Shown in pieces: positions 1-9,624 of a DNA stretch of 64,000 nt. The position numbers and the translations under genes were made by a program. The stretch spans positions 62,001-126,000 of the forward strand of contig JANQFX010000051.1 in assembly GCA_028277725.1 (NCBI GenBank), read 5' to 3'. A model generated the notes under the pieces. That model did no database searches. It was not told the origin of the DNA and saw only the letters and a list, made by a program, of their open reading frames with translations. Each line of letters begins with the position of its first letter. The stretch's first letter is position 1. This DNA is from Thiohalocapsa sp. (lineage in GTDB: Bacteria; Pseudomonadota; Gammaproteobacteria; Chromatiales; Chromatiaceae).

Positions 1-72
1 CCTGGGCCACGTGGCGCCAGGTGTTGGGCTGGTGATTGAGGGGCTCGGACGCAGTGGCAGAGGATCAGCCAT
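1..72 (-). CDS. possible 5' end of a gene following mlaB (cut by window edge)
   Basis: On the minus strand an ATG sits inside the last codons of mlaB and opens a frame that stays open for 24 codons to the window edge (starts MADPLPLRPS). The overlap with mlaB would fit translational coupling in the mla operon. No Shine-Dalgarno is visible near this ATG and the residues suggest no family, so it may be only an open shadow frame. Confidence 0.2.
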   Translation of the reverse strand, partial: MADPLPLRPSPSITSPTPGATWPR

Positions 73-466
73 GCTTGCTAGGGCTGGCTCCGGAGACCGC
101 ATCGTCGCGTCCTGGTGGGTCCTCGAGGCCCAGCAAGGCATCGGCATTACCGAGGGCTGCCAAGCGCCGCACGGCCTCCGGCACCCGGGCCAGGTGCAGC
201 TGTGCCCCGTCGGCGCCGAGCCGCGATCGCCACTCGAGCAGTAGCGCGACGCCAGCGCTGGCACTGCGTTGGACGTCGGCCAGGTCGAGTTCCGTGCGGC
301 CCTGCGCATCGGGCTCCGGACACTGGTTGTACAAGGGTACGACCGTGGTCAGGTTGAGGACGCCTTCGAGGCGCCAGCGCCCCGGCGCGACGCGGGAGAG
401 CGTCGCGGTTGCCGCGTCGGGCGATGCCGAGGCTGGAGCCTGCGAGGGGCGGCGGGCACCGGTCAT
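65..466 (-). CDS. mlaB: MlaB, STAS-domain subunit of the phospholipid ABC transporter
   Basis: This 133-aa cytosolic protein matches the STAS fold of MlaB. It has an N-terminal strand (GRWRLEGVLNLTTV), then a TELDLADVQRSASAGVALLLEW segment like the STAS core, then a helix/strand end. MlaB binds the ATPase MlaF and stabilises the MlaFEDB complex. It is the last recognised gene of mlaFEDCB, 18 bp after mlaC. About 20 disordered residues precede the domain, so a slightly later start is possible. Confidence 0.85.
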   Translation of the reverse strand: MTGARRPSQAPASASPDAATATLSRVAPGRWRLEGVLNLTTVVPLYNQCPEPDAQGRTELDLADVQRSASAGVALLLEWRSRLGADGAQLHLARVPEAVRRLAALGNADALLGLEDPPGRDDAVSGASPSKHG

Positions 467-484
467 GGTTCGCTCGGCACCTGG

Positions 485-1105
485 TCAGGCGCCGCCGCGG
501 GTCTTCGATTGCAGTTCCTGGATCAAGCCGTCGATGCCTGAGCGGGCAATGGTGGTGCGGAACTGACCTCGGTAACTGGAGATCATGCTGACGTTCTCGA
601 TGACCAGGTCATAGACCTGCCAGGTGCCGCTCTTCCTGTGCATGCGGTAGTCGATGGGGATGGGCGGTCGGCCGCCGCCCGTGACCTCCGTCGGAACCAC
701 CACGGTGCCGTCTCGGGGGCCCGGACGCGAGGGTTTGAAGACCAGCGTCTCGCCGGAGTACTTCGCCAGCGACTTGGCGTAGGTACTGACCAGCAGCTCA
801 CGGAACGAGGAGATCAGCTCGGCGCGCTGCGCGGCGCTGGCCTTGTTCCAGTCCCGGCCGACGGCCGAGCGGGTGATCAGCTCGAAATCGAAGTGAGGGG
901 CCAGCTTGCTACCGACCAAGCCGTAGATCACAGAGGGGTTCGCGCTCAGCTGCGATCGACGGCTGTCGAGTGTCTTCAGCATGTCCTCGGCCGTGCGCTT
1001 GACCAGCGCCTCGGCGGAGGCGTCCGCGCTGGCCGCGGTCGGTAGCGCTAGGAGCAATACCATTGTCGCCGCGATGGCGGCGCGACAGGCCTGTCCGATG
1101 CTCAT
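485..1105 (-). CDS. mlaC: MlaC, periplasmic phospholipid-binding protein
   Basis: 206 aa with a signal peptide at residues 1-27 (AAIAATMVLLLALPTAASADA). The mature part has the MlaC/Ttg2 pattern: VKRTAEDMLKTL, the FDFELITRSAVGRDWNKAS block, FRELLVSTYAKSLAKYSGET, and a VYDLVIENVSMISSYRGQF segment. MlaC ferries phospholipids across the periplasm between MlaFEDB and the outer-membrane MlaA complex. Its ATG overlaps the mlaD stop by 4 nt, so the two are probably translationally coupled. No mlaA is visible in this window. Confidence 0.93.
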   Translation of the reverse strand: MSIGQACRAAIAATMVLLLALPTAASADASAEALVKRTAEDMLKTLDSRRSQLSANPSVIYGLVGSKLAPHFDFELITRSAVGRDWNKASAAQRAELISSFRELLVSTYAKSLAKYSGETLVFKPSRPGPRDGTVVVPTEVTGGGRPPIPIDYRMHRKSGTWQVYDLVIENVSMISSYRGQFRTTIARSGIDGLIQELQSKTRGGA

Positions 1106-1572
1106 TCCGTATCCTCCTGTGCCTTGTTGAATAGGAATTGCCCGATCATCCGCTCCAGCACCAGGGCGGACTGGGTATGTTCGATCTGATCGCCGTCGCG
1201 CAGGTAGTCCGGGCTGCCGCCCGGGTCCAGCGCCACGTATTGCTCGCCGAGCAGCCCCGCCGTGTAGATGTTCGCGAAGGTGTCGGCCGGAATCTGGTCG
1301 TAGGCGGCGTCGATGCGCAGGGTCACCGATGCCTGGTAGCTGTCCTGGTCGAAGTCGATGGCATCGACCCGCCCGAGCCGCACGCCGGCCATGCTCACGG
1401 GGGCGCGCACTTTCAGGCTGCCGATGTTATCGAACCGTGCGGTCAGGGAGTAGCCGGGGCCGGCGCTCGCCGCGCTCAGGTTGCTGACGCGCATGGCGAG
1501 GAAGAACAGCGCCACCAGTCCGGCGGCCATGAAGGCACCGACCAGGATCTCCATTGTGCGCGTGCTTTGCAT
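1102..1572 (-). CDS. mlaD: MlaD, MCE-domain subunit of the phospholipid ABC transporter
   Basis: 156 aa: one N-terminal membrane helix (TMEILVGAFMAAGLVALFFLAMRV), then a single MCE domain (SLTARFDNIGSLKVRAPVSMAGVRLGRV) and the GLLGEQYVALDPGG motif typical of MlaD. MlaD forms the hexameric periplasmic ring on MlaE. I start at the ATG giving MQSTRTMEI; the ORF track carries the frame about 950 bases further upstream through mlaE, which is an open shadow. The gap to mlaE is about 77 bp, larger than the other junctions of the operon. Confidence 0.93.
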   Translation of the reverse strand: MQSTRTMEILVGAFMAAGLVALFFLAMRVSNLSAASAGPGYSLTARFDNIGSLKVRAPVSMAGVRLGRVDAIDFDQDSYQASVTLRIDAAYDQIPADTFANIYTAGLLGEQYVALDPGGSPDYLRDGDQIEHTQSALVLERMIGQFLFNKAQEDTE

Positions 1573-1649
1573 CGATTGTCCTCGTAGCAGCGAGCCGCGG
1601 CGGACGTGATCGCCGGGTTCAGTAGGTCGAAGCGGCGGTCGGCCGTGGA

Positions 1650-2432
1650 TCAATCGCCGAACATCAGGGCCGTCAGGATGAAGTCGAGCCCGAGCACCGC
1701 CAGCGCCGAATGCACCACGGAACGGGTCGTCGCGCGGCTGACGCCAGCGGCCGTCGGTTTGGTATCGTAGCCTTGGAAGAGCGCGATCCAGGTCACCACG
1801 ACGCCGAAGACCAGGCTCTTGATGACGCCGTTGACCACGTCGTCGCGAAAATCTACCTTCGCCTGCATTTGACTCCAGAAGGCACCGTCGTCCACCCCCA
1901 GGAGCCCGACGCCGACGAACCAGCCGCCGAGCACCCCCAGGGCGCTGAACAGAGCGGCCAACAACGGCATGGCGATGACGCCAGCCAGGAACCGGGGCGC
2001 CAGGATGCGTCTCACCGGGTCCACGGCCATCATCTCCAACGCCGAGAGTTGCTCGGTTGTCTTCATCAGGCCAATTTCGGCGGTCAGCGCCGAGCCGGCC
2101 CGGCCCGCCACCAGCAGCGCGGTGACAACCGGGCCGAGTTCTCGTACCAGCGACGCGGACACCATGATGCCCAGGCTCTCCGACGCGCCGAACTGGGCCA
2201 GCACATAATAGCCCTGCAGGCCCAGCACCATGCCCACGAACAACCCCGATACGGCGATGATCAGTGTCGACAGGACACCGACGTTGAATAGCTGCGCCAA
2301 CACCAGGCGCGGTCGTACGAGCGCCTCCAGCAGGCCGCCGAGGATGCTCGCGAGCAATAGGTGCGCACGCCCGAGTCCGGCAATGGCACCGATCCCGGAA
2401 CGCCCGAGGCGTGTCAGCGGGTCGCTCAGCAT
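1650..2432 (-). CDS. mlaE: MlaE, permease of the phospholipid ABC transporter
   Basis: 260 aa polytopic inner-membrane protein. MlaE/Ttg2B hallmarks are visible: [75 protein letters not shown], and a C-terminal helix set ending in FGD. Two copies combine with MlaF, MlaB and the MlaD hexamer to keep the outer membrane lipid-asymmetric. Its start overlaps mlaF by 7 nt. Confidence 0.95.
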   Translation of the reverse strand: MLSDPLTRLGRSGIGAIAGLGRAHLLLASILGGLLEALVRPRLVLAQLFNVGVLSTLIIAVSGLFVGMVLGLQGYYVLAQFGASESLGIMVSASLVRELGPVVTALLVAGRAGSALTAEIGLMKTTEQLSALEMMAVDPVRRILAPRFLAGVIAMPLLAALFSALGVLGGWFVGVGLLGVDDGAFWSQMQAKVDFRDDVVNGVIKSLVFGVVVTWIALFQGYDTKPTAAGVSRATTRSVVHSALAVLGLDFILTALMFGD

Positions 2433-3328
2433 GCGCCCCGGCCTCGCTGTTTCGAGGGCGTGAGAAGATCGTCCGCGATGGGACGCGCTGGCTGGTGGAA
2501 GTGCACCGGACCATCCGGCTGACCATCCAGGAACTGGCGCACCCGCGGCGAGTCCTGAGCCGAGACCTCGGCCGGAGGACCCTCGCAGATCACCTTGCCG
2601 TTGGCGATGATGAAGACATAATCGGCGATGCCGAGGGTTTCGGGCACGTCGTGCGAGACCACGATGCTGCTCATCCCGACGGCATCATTGAGCTGGCGGA
2701 TCAGTTTCACCAGGACGCCCATGGAGATCGGGTCCTGTCCGGTGAAGGGCTCGTCGTACATGACCATCATCGGGTCCAGCGCGATCGCGCGCGCCAGTGC
2801 GGCGCGGCGCGCCATGCCGCCGGAGAGCTGAGCCGGCTTCAGCTCCGCTGCGCCGCGCAGGCCGACGGCCTCCAACTTCATCAGCACCAGTCGCCGCAGC
2901 AGTGGCTCCGGAAGACGCGTGTGCTCCCGCAGCGGGAAGGCGACGTTCTCGAACAGCGTCAGGTCGCCCAGCAGTGCTCCACTCTGGAACAGCATGCCCA
3001 TGCGCGTGCGTAGCGCGTAGAGTTCACGGCGGTCGAGTCGATGGATGCTCTGGCCATCCACCTCGATACTGCCGGCATCGGGCCGGAGCTGCCCCCCGAT
3101 GAGCTTCAGCAGGGTGGTCTTGCCGGTGCCGGACGGCCCCATCACCGCGGTGACGGCACCTCGGGGGATCTCCATGTCGAGGCCATCGAAGATGACGCGA
3201 TCCCCGCGTGCGAAGCGGAGTCCACGGACCCGCACCAGCGCAGAATTCGATCGATCCCGTGCCGCCAACGCCTCGCCCGTTTGCGCTGGGGCGGCGTGCC
3301 GGGCGGGTGTGGGGAAGCCTTCTCCCAT
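2426..3328 (-). CDS. mlaF: MlaF, ATPase of the phospholipid ABC transporter
   Basis: 300 aa ABC ATPase. Walker [11 protein letters not shown]-loop [10 protein letters not shown], signature [16 protein letters not shown], Walker [11 protein letters not shown] and the H-loop VVSHDVPE are all present, and the GQDPIS segment after Walker B is typical of MlaF. The first about 30 residues precede the conserved domain start (LVRVRGLRF), so the true start may lie slightly downstream. The C-terminal extension ([19 protein letters not shown]) is a little longer than usual. It heads mlaFEDCB. Confidence 0.93.
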   Translation of the reverse strand: MGEGFPTPARHAAPAQTGEALAARDRSNSALVRVRGLRFARGDRVIFDGLDMEIPRGAVTAVMGPSGTGKTTLLKLIGGQLRPDAGSIEVDGQSIHRLDRRELYALRTRMGMLFQSGALLGDLTLFENVAFPLREHTRLPEPLLRRLVLMKLEAVGLRGAAELKPAQLSGGMARRAALARAIALDPMMVMYDEPFTGQDPISMGVLVKLIRQLNDAVGMSSIVVSHDVPETLGIADYVFIIANGKVICEGPPAEVSAQDSPRVRQFLDGQPDGPVHFHQPARPIADDLLTPSKQRGRGAC

Positions 3329-3440
3329 GAGCTGGTTCGCCAGTCGGGCGGCGTAAAACAGCCCACCATTCTCTTGGCACTAGGACCGATGGTCAAGTCG
3401 CAATCCGCCAACGGGACCCATGCCCATGTATCGTTCGGGC

Positions 3441-4058
3441 CTATCTGCATGCCGTCAGGTCGGCGATGCCGAGTAGCGCCCGCAGGTCTTTCCATGCGGC
3501 GAGTTGCACGCTGGTCGGTTGCCGCAGGACGACGAGGGTCGCGCGGTGTCGCCCTGCGACCCGGCGCAACCAAGCGCCTGCGGCGCGCAGGTCTTGCTGC
3601 ACGTCGGGTGGGCATCGAAGCACCGTGGCGGCCCCGCACAAGCGGCCAGCAGTGCCTGCCGTTGTCGTCGGTACCAGCAGGGAGCCGACATCGGTGCTCT
3701 GCCAACGGATGAAACCGCCCAGCCGCTGGCCGAGTGCCCTCACCGCGGCGTCGATCAAGGCGGCTTCCGCCGGATCGCTGCGATGAGCGCCCTGGCATCG
3801 GGGATAATCCAAGTAGAAGCGAAAACCGTCGTGCACGTCGCCCGACCAGTCGCGCAGGACGTTGACGGGCACGGCGCGCCAGTGCGCCAGGGCGAGGTAG
3901 ACACCCTCATACTCGTTGGCGAAGTAGCCGAGGCGCCAGTCCGCCGGTAGGTCCTCGGGATAGTAGCCCCCGGCGTCCGCGAGTTGCCACCAACCGTCGG
4001 CAACGACGCCGATGATGCCGGGCCGTTCGTCGGGGTTCTCGCTGTCGGGGATCCGCAT
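3441..4058 (-). CDS. DUF72-like protein of unknown function
   Basis: 205 aa, soluble, no signal peptide. The opening (GIIGVVADGWWQLADAGGYYPEDLPADWRLGYFANEYEGV) resembles the start of DUF72 proteins (G-S-G-W ... FYPE-LP ... L-YFA), and the rest has a repeating strand/helix pattern. It is shorter than typical DUF72 proteins (about 240 aa or more), so this could be a divergent or shortened branch. It lies between mlaF and the divergent kdsC promoter region. The function is unknown. Confidence 0.6.
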   Translation of the reverse strand: MRIPDSENPDERPGIIGVVADGWWQLADAGGYYPEDLPADWRLGYFANEYEGVYLALAHWRAVPVNVLRDWSGDVHDGFRFYLDYPRCQGAHRSDPAEAALIDAAVRALGQRLGGFIRWQSTDVGSLLVPTTTAGTAGRLCGAATVLRCPPDVQQDLRAAGAWLRRVAGRHRATLVVLRQPTSVQLAAWKDLRALLGIADLTACR

Positions 4059-4191
4059 GGTCGTGGCTATGGAGTGCTGCGGGACCTGGGCAACCGGGCG
4101 TGCGCGGATGGCCGGTCACCCTTCCCTCGGGGCGCCGCAGAGATTATGTTACTGCGCTACCGAATCGCTGCTTGAGGTCTCGGCCGTGTCC

Positions 4192-4746
4192 ATGCGAGTA
4201 CAGGCTCCCGATGGCGTCGCGGCCCGCGCCCGTCGCATTCGCCTGGTCCTTTTTGATGTCGATGGCGTTCTGACCGACGGTGGACTGTACCTGGGCGATG
4301 ACGGCCAGGAGTACAAGACGTTCCACTCCCGGGACGGCCACGGCATGGTCATGCTGCGCGACAGCGGCGTGACCCTTGGCATCATCACCGGCAGACGCTC
4401 CGAGGTCGTGCGCATCCGCATGCAGAGCCTCGGTATCCAGCACGTGCACCAGGGGTGTCGCGACAAGCTACCGCCATTCATCGAACTGGCCGAGCGTATC
4501 GGCGTCCCGCACGATCAGGTCGCCTATGTCGGAGACGATCTCATGGACCTACCGGTGATGCGTCGCGTCGGGCTTGCCGTTGCCGTCGCCGATGCCCATC
4601 CCGTGGTTCGCGAGCATGCGCATTGGATCACCCCGAGCGCCGGAGGACGCGGCGCGGCGCGCGACCTGTCTGAGCTGATCCTGGACGCTCAGGGTAAGCT
4701 CGACGGATTGATCGCCGGCTATCTCAGGGACGACGTCACCGCATGA
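4192..4746 (+). CDS. kdsC: KdsC, 3-deoxy-D-manno-octulosonate-8-phosphate phosphatase
   Basis: 184-aa HAD-superfamily phosphatase that dephosphorylates KDO-8-phosphate in lipopolysaccharide core synthesis. Motif I is FDVDGVLTDGGLYLG, motif II IITGRRS, motif III includes GCRDK, and motif IV is YVGDDLMDLPVM; the small cap-less build and length match KdsC. I start at the ATG giving MRVQAPDG; a GTG two codons earlier is an alternative, and the longer ORF-track start has no family support. Its stop overlaps the lptC start (ATGA). The usual neighbour kdsD is absent upstream. Confidence 0.93.
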   Translation: MRVQAPDGVAARARRIRLVLFDVDGVLTDGGLYLGDDGQEYKTFHSRDGHGMVMLRDSGVTLGIITGRRSEVVRIRMQSLGIQHVHQGCRDKLPPFIELAERIGVPHDQVAYVGDDLMDLPVMRRVGLAVAVADAHPVVREHAHWITPSAGGRGAARDLSELILDAQGKLDGLIAGYLRDDVTA

Positions 4747-5363
4747 CGCTATCGACACGCGAGCTGGTCGTCGCGCTGGCACTCACTGTGCTCGGGGGTC
4801 TAGCGTGGTGGTATCAGAGCCGGGAGGGAGTGCAGCCGGCGGCCGGAACACCACGCGACGGCGTACCGGAGTATATCGTCGAACAGGCCTCGGCTGTGGT
4901 CATGTCGGAGCAAGGAAGACCGCTGCGCATCCTGGATACGCCCGAGCTGCGTGCCTACCCGGATGACGGCGGTACGGAGCTCGACCTGCCGGTCCTGACG
5001 GTACTAGATCCGGAGGCGCCCGATGGCCCGCGCTGGACTATCCGCTCCGAAAGCGCCTGGTTGGCACCCAGGGAGGACGAAGTCCTATTGGAAGGCCGCG
5101 TCTACGCGCAGCGTGACAGCGCGGAAGGGGTGCCTATCAGGATCTACACGAGTGCCCTGTTACTCCTCAACGATGCCGATTACGCGGAGACCGATCGCTT
5201 CGTCGAGCTGACGCAAGGCGAGGATTGGGTGACCGCCGTCAACGGTATGCGTTTTTGGTTTCGCGAGCCGATGCGTAGCCGCCTGTACGGACGGGTGCGC
5301 CAGCGCATGATGTTCGCGTCGGCGGACGACCAAAACGACGAGACCACGCGGGCAGAGAGATGA
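4743..5363 (+). CDS. lptC: LptC, lipopolysaccharide transport bridge protein
   Basis: 206 aa with an N-terminal membrane anchor (LVVALALTVLGGLAWWYQ) and a periplasmic beta-jellyroll of the LptC family (AVVMSEQGRPLRILDTPELRAYPDDGGTELDLPVL ... RSESAWLAPREDEVLLEGRVYAQRD). LptC receives LPS from LptB2FG and hands it to LptA. Position and 4-nt overlaps with kdsC and lptA confirm the assignment, because LptC is weakly conserved in sequence. Confidence 0.92.
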   Translation: MTLSTRELVVALALTVLGGLAWWYQSREGVQPAAGTPRDGVPEYIVEQASAVVMSEQGRPLRILDTPELRAYPDDGGTELDLPVLTVLDPEAPDGPRWTIRSESAWLAPREDEVLLEGRVYAQRDSAEGVPIRIYTSALLLLNDADYAETDRFVELTQGEDWVTAVNGMRFWFREPMRSRLYGRVRQRMMFASADDQNDETTRAER

Positions 5364-5898
5364 ATCGAGCGTATCGCACACCCAGGATCGGGCGGCCCTG
5401 CCCAGCGGGAACGACCATCGGTGCGCTGCTGTTCTGGCTCCTGCTGGGCATCGCCCCCGCGTCCGCACTCGAAAGCGATAGCGAGCAGCCCCTGGAGGTC
5501 GAGGCCAACGCCGCTGAACTCGACGAGCGGCAGTCTACCAGCCTCTACATCGGCGAGGTCGAGGTGACACAGGGCAGTATGCGTATCCTGGCCGATGAGG
5601 TCCTGGTCCACCACAAGGAGAACAATCAGCCGAGGAAGATCATCGCCATCGGCAACCCTGTGCGCTATCGGCAGCTGCTCGACGATGACCCCGAGGAGAT
5701 GCGTGCACGGGCGCTGCGCATGGAATACGAAACCGATCGGCAAGAGATCACCCTCATCGACGAGGCCGAGGTGATCCAGGGCGAGGACCGTTTCGCAAGC
5801 GATCGCATCGTCTACAACCGCATCACCGAGCGCCTCACCGCCGGCACCAGTGCGCGTGGTCGCGAGCGCGTGCGCATTCGCATCGACCCGCAGGAACA

Positions 5899-5902
<4 letters not shown>
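5360..5902 (+). CDS. lptA: LptA, periplasmic lipopolysaccharide transport protein
   Basis: 180 aa. A signal peptide ([19 protein letters not shown]) is followed by the OstA/LptA jellyroll: [43 protein letters not shown], then GNPVRYRQL and an [17 protein letters not shown] segment. LptA polymerises head-to-tail to form the periplasmic bridge to LptDE. The start and stop overlap lptC and lptB by 4 nt each, so the three are probably translated as a coupled unit. Confidence 0.94.
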
Positions 5903-6624
<722 letters not shown>

Positions 6625-6828
6625 TGGACACCTCGACGTCGTCGACTCAGGCTACCCTGACGGTGCAGTGCGTCGCCGACGTCCCCGGGGCGCGCGGCGG
6701 CACCATGTCAGGAATCGGTCACGATTGGGGTGGACGGGACTGCGTCGGTGCGCCACCATTGCGACAACACAATCTGGGCTAGAATCGACGTTGGCACCGA
6801 CTCCCCGTACCACCCCGTTCAGGGTGCG

Positions 6829-8316
6829 ATGAAACAGACCATTCAACTCCGCCTCGGTCAGCAGCTGACGATGACGCCGCAGCTGCAGCAGGCGATCAAG
6901 CTCCTCCAGCTGTCCACGCTCGATCTCCAGCGGGAGATCCAGGATGCGCTCGAGTCGAACCTGATGCTCGAGTCGACGGAAGAGGCTGAGACCGAGACCG
7001 AGTCGGCTGAGACGGAAGCACGTTCCACGACCACTGAGGCCAAGGTCGACAACGAGGTCCGCCCCGAGCAGTCCGAGATACCCGAGGACCTGCCCCTGGA
7101 CAGCTCCTGGAGCGATACCTACGACGGCTACCTGGCCTCCGCCCCCAGTGGCGGCGCAGCGCCGGAGGGGCTTGCGGATCTGGATCCCTTCGCACACCAC
7201 ACTCGGCCGCAGACGCTCCATGATCATCTGCTCTGGCAGCTCAATCTGGAGCGCATGGCGCCGCGTGACCGAGCGATCGCGGAAGCGTTGCTCGACGGCA
7301 TCGACGAGAACGGCTACCTCGGCGCGAATATCGACGAGCTGGTCGAGGTGATCGAAGGACCTGCCGCCAACCAGGACGCGGACGCCCCGCTGGATGCGGA
7401 CGAGGTCGAGGCGGTCCTGCATCGCATCCAATCACTCGATCCTCCCGGCGTCGGCGCCCGGTCGCTGGCGGAATGTTTGCTGCTGCAGCTGCGCCAGTTG
7501 CCGCCGGACATGCCCTTCCGCGACGAGGCGGCAATGATCTGCGCCGAGGAGTTCGCTGCCCTGTCGCGCAACGACCTGGACCATCTGCGTCGCGCGACCA
7601 AGCTGCCGCCGGAGACCCTGCGCGAGGCACTCGACCTGATCCGATCCCTCAACCCCCGGCCGGGGACCCTGGTGTCGGAGCTGCGGCCAGAGTACGTCGT
7701 GCCCGACGTGCTCGTACACAAGCGCTCCGGTGGATGGACCGTCGAGCTGAATCCGGAAACAACGCCTAAGCTTAGGGTGAACCCAAGCTACCTGAAGCTC
7801 ATTCGACGATCCGACGATGGCCCCGACAACACCTGCCTCAAGACGCACCTGCAAGAGGCGCGATGGTTCATCAAGAGCCTGAGCAGCCGCAACGACACCG
7901 TGTTACGCGTGGCCGCGAAGATCGTCGAGCTGCAACAGGGCTTCTTCGAACACGGAGAGGAGGCCATGAAGCCCCTGGTGCTGCGCGACGTCGCCGAGTC
8001 CCTCGAACTGCACGAGTCCACCGTCTCGCGGGTGACGACGCAGAAGTACATGCATACGCCGCGCGGCACCTTCGAGTTCAAGTATTTCTTCTCCAGCCAC
8101 GTCAATACTGCATCGGGGGGCGAATGTTCCTCGACGGCCATCCGAGCCTTCATCCGCAAACTCGTCGCCGCCGAGGTGCCGAGCAAACCGCTCAGCGACA
8201 ACAAGATCGCCGGTATCCTCACCGACCAAGGCATCAATGTCGCGCGGCGAACCGTAGCGAAATATCGAGAGGCGATGGGAATCCCGCCCTCGAACGAGCG
8301 CAAGCGCCTTGCATAG
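6829..8316 (+). CDS. rpoN: RpoN, RNA polymerase sigma-54 factor
   Basis: 495 aa. Region I is Gln/Leu-rich at the N-terminus (MKQTIQLRLGQQLTMTPQLQQAIKLLQLS) and is followed by an acidic region II. The core-binding domain spans roughly residues 115-300. The DNA-binding domain includes VAESLELHESTVSRVTTQKYM and ends in the RpoN box (ARRTVAKYREAMGI). I start at the ATG giving MKQTIQL; the ORF track adds 33 codons without homology. The two GAFTGA activators at 48-51.5 kb are its likely partners in this window. Confidence 0.97.
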   Translation: MKQTIQLRLGQQLTMTPQLQQAIKLLQLSTLDLQREIQDALESNLMLESTEEAETETESAETEARSTTTEAKVDNEVRPEQSEIPEDLPLDSSWSDTYDGYLASAPSGGAAPEGLADLDPFAHHTRPQTLHDHLLWQLNLERMAPRDRAIAEALLDGIDENGYLGANIDELVEVIEGPAANQDADAPLDADEVEAVLHRIQSLDPPGVGARSLAECLLLQLRQLPPDMPFRDEAAMICAEEFAALSRNDLDHLRRATKLPPETLREALDLIRSLNPRPGTLVSELRPEYVVPDVLVHKRSGGWTVELNPETTPKLRVNPSYLKLIRRSDDGPDNTCLKTHLQEARWFIKSLSSRNDTVLRVAAKIVELQQGFFEHGEEAMKPLVLRDVAESLELHESTVSRVTTQKYMHTPRGTFEFKYFFSSHVNTASGGECSSTAIRAFIRKLVAAEVPSKPLSDNKIAGILTDQGINVARRTVAKYREAMGIPPSNERKRLA

Positions 8317-8383
8317 GAGCGTGGCGAACCACCGCCCTCGTGTGGCTCCCACGTGGCGCCTGCCGAAACCCTGGAGTGACGCA

Positions 8384-8731
8384 ATGCAAATCAACCTGAC
8401 CGGTCATCATGTCGATATCACCGACCCGCTGAAGGACTACGTGGACACCAAGTTCGACCGCCTGGCACGACACTTCGACGACGTGATCAACGTCCATGTG
8501 ATCCTCAGTGTCGAGAAACTGCGGCAAAAGGCCGAGGCCACCATCCATGTGAACGGGGCCAATGTGTTCGCCGACGCGGTGCATGAGGACATGTACGCGG
8601 CCATCGACGGGTTGATCGATAAGCTCGACCGGCAAGTCATCAAGTACAAGGAGAAGCGCCAGAGCCATCGGGGCAGCAGCACCAAGGGCAGCCTGGAGCC
8701 GCCGGAGGAAGTGCTGCCGACGGATGAGTAA
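8384..8731 (+). CDS. hpf: HPF, short ribosome hibernation-promoting factor
   Basis: 115 aa, the short HPF/RaiA form. It begins MQINLTGHHVDITDPLKDYVDTKFDRLARHFDDVINVHVILSV and continues with the KAEATIHVNGANVFADA strand and the DMYAAIDGLIDKLDRQVIKYKEK helix. It binds the 30S decoding centre and promotes 100S dimers in stationary phase. It lacks the C-terminal domain of long HPF, as expected for gammaproteobacteria. It sits between rpoN and ptsN, the usual order. Confidence 0.94.
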   Translation: MQINLTGHHVDITDPLKDYVDTKFDRLARHFDDVINVHVILSVEKLRQKAEATIHVNGANVFADAVHEDMYAAIDGLIDKLDRQVIKYKEKRQSHRGSSTKGSLEPPEEVLPTDE

Positions 8732-9081
8732 TGGCCTTAGTGTCGGTGCGTACCGCTCCCCCTAGCGAACGGCAAGCGCGGGCCATTGGCCGCGATATTC
8801 GGTCGGTGGTCGGGGCATAGGGCGACTCGGGGCCGGCCGGGGATCTGGCGGCCACGGATCGCTTCGCGTCTCGGAACATGCCACGGAAGGCATTTGTCGA
8901 GGTCCTCTTGAGTTTTTCGAGGCACCCTGTATCTTCCCCAACCCTCGCTGACCCGCTACTCCGAACCCCTGTTCTGAACCGGGTGGACGCTGAAAACGGA
9001 GGGGCGTTTTGCCCCGCAGGACAACGCCGATGATTGCGGCGCTCCTCTAATAATCATACGCATGCGTGGGGTTTTCAGGCT
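8732..9081. other. intergenic region hpf-ptsN with repeat-like sequence
   Basis: No gene is supported here. At 8871-8910 is a 40-base stretch that matches 62631-62670 at 29 of 40 ungapped positions. At 9001-9015 a small hairpin (GGGGC, loop GTTTT, GCCCC) is followed by GCAGG, resembling the GGGGCA/TGCCCC hairpin near 14188. These look like dispersed intergenic elements. Confidence 0.4.
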
Positions 9082-9546
9082 ATGGTGCCTGCAGAATTGA
9101 TCGTGCCCTCCCGGTTGCTGAGCCGCTGCGAGGCTGCAAGCAAGAAGCGCCTGCTCGAGACGCTCGGCTCCTTGCTGTCCCAGGCCTCTGCGGACCTGTC
9201 CGAGACCGCAGTTTTCGACCGACTACTCGAGCGCGAACGCCTCGGCAGCACAGGGCTCGGCTGGGGGGTGGCCCTGCCGCACGCGCGGCTGTCGGGCATC
9301 GAGGGTCCCATCGGGGCCTTCGTACAACTGCGCGATGGCGTCGATTTCGATGCCATCGACGACAAGCCCGTGGACTTGGCCTTCGGACTTCTGGTGCCTG
9401 AAGCCACGGACGAACAGCACCTGAGATTGCTCGCAACCCTGGCGCAGGCCTTCGATGACGAATCGATCCGGGATGCGCTGCGCAAGGCGGGCAGCGCGGA
9501 TGATCTGGCCGAGATCTTTGCGCAACGCATCCTTGTGGATGCCTGA
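9082..9546 (+). CDS. ptsN: PtsN, nitrogen-regulatory EIIA (EIIA-Ntr)
   Basis: 154-aa EIIA of the fructose/nitrogen type. The phosphoacceptor His is in GWGVALPHARLSGI; the LLVPEATDEQHLRLLATLAQAF segment is typical of PtsN. It is a regulator rather than a sugar transporter and classically affects K+ transport and sigma-54-linked physiology. I start at the ATG giving MVPAELIVPSRLLS; the ORF track begins 16 codons earlier. It leads the ptsN-hprK-rapZ-EIIA-HPr-EI series. Confidence 0.92.
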   Translation: MVPAELIVPSRLLSRCEAASKKRLLETLGSLLSQASADLSETAVFDRLLERERLGSTGLGWGVALPHARLSGIEGPIGAFVQLRDGVDFDAIDDKPVDLAFGLLVPEATDEQHLRLLATLAQAFDDESIRDALRKAGSADDLAEIFAQRILVDA

Positions 9547-9624
9547 GCGCCGCCTGATCCCGGTCGATGGCTCCTGTCCTGCGCCGATCGCCTCGACTCG
9601 ATGTGCGGCTGAAACCGTCCCAAC

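Noticed and set aside
1573-2526. Long N-terminal extension of the mlaD ORF in the track
   Set aside because: It runs through mlaE in another frame, is Arg/Gly/Ala-rich with no domain, and MlaD is complete from MQSTRTMEI.
6791-6812. TGGCAC-containing sequence upstream of rpoN as a sigma-54 autoregulatory promoter
   Set aside because: No TTGC-like -12 element occurs at the required spacing.
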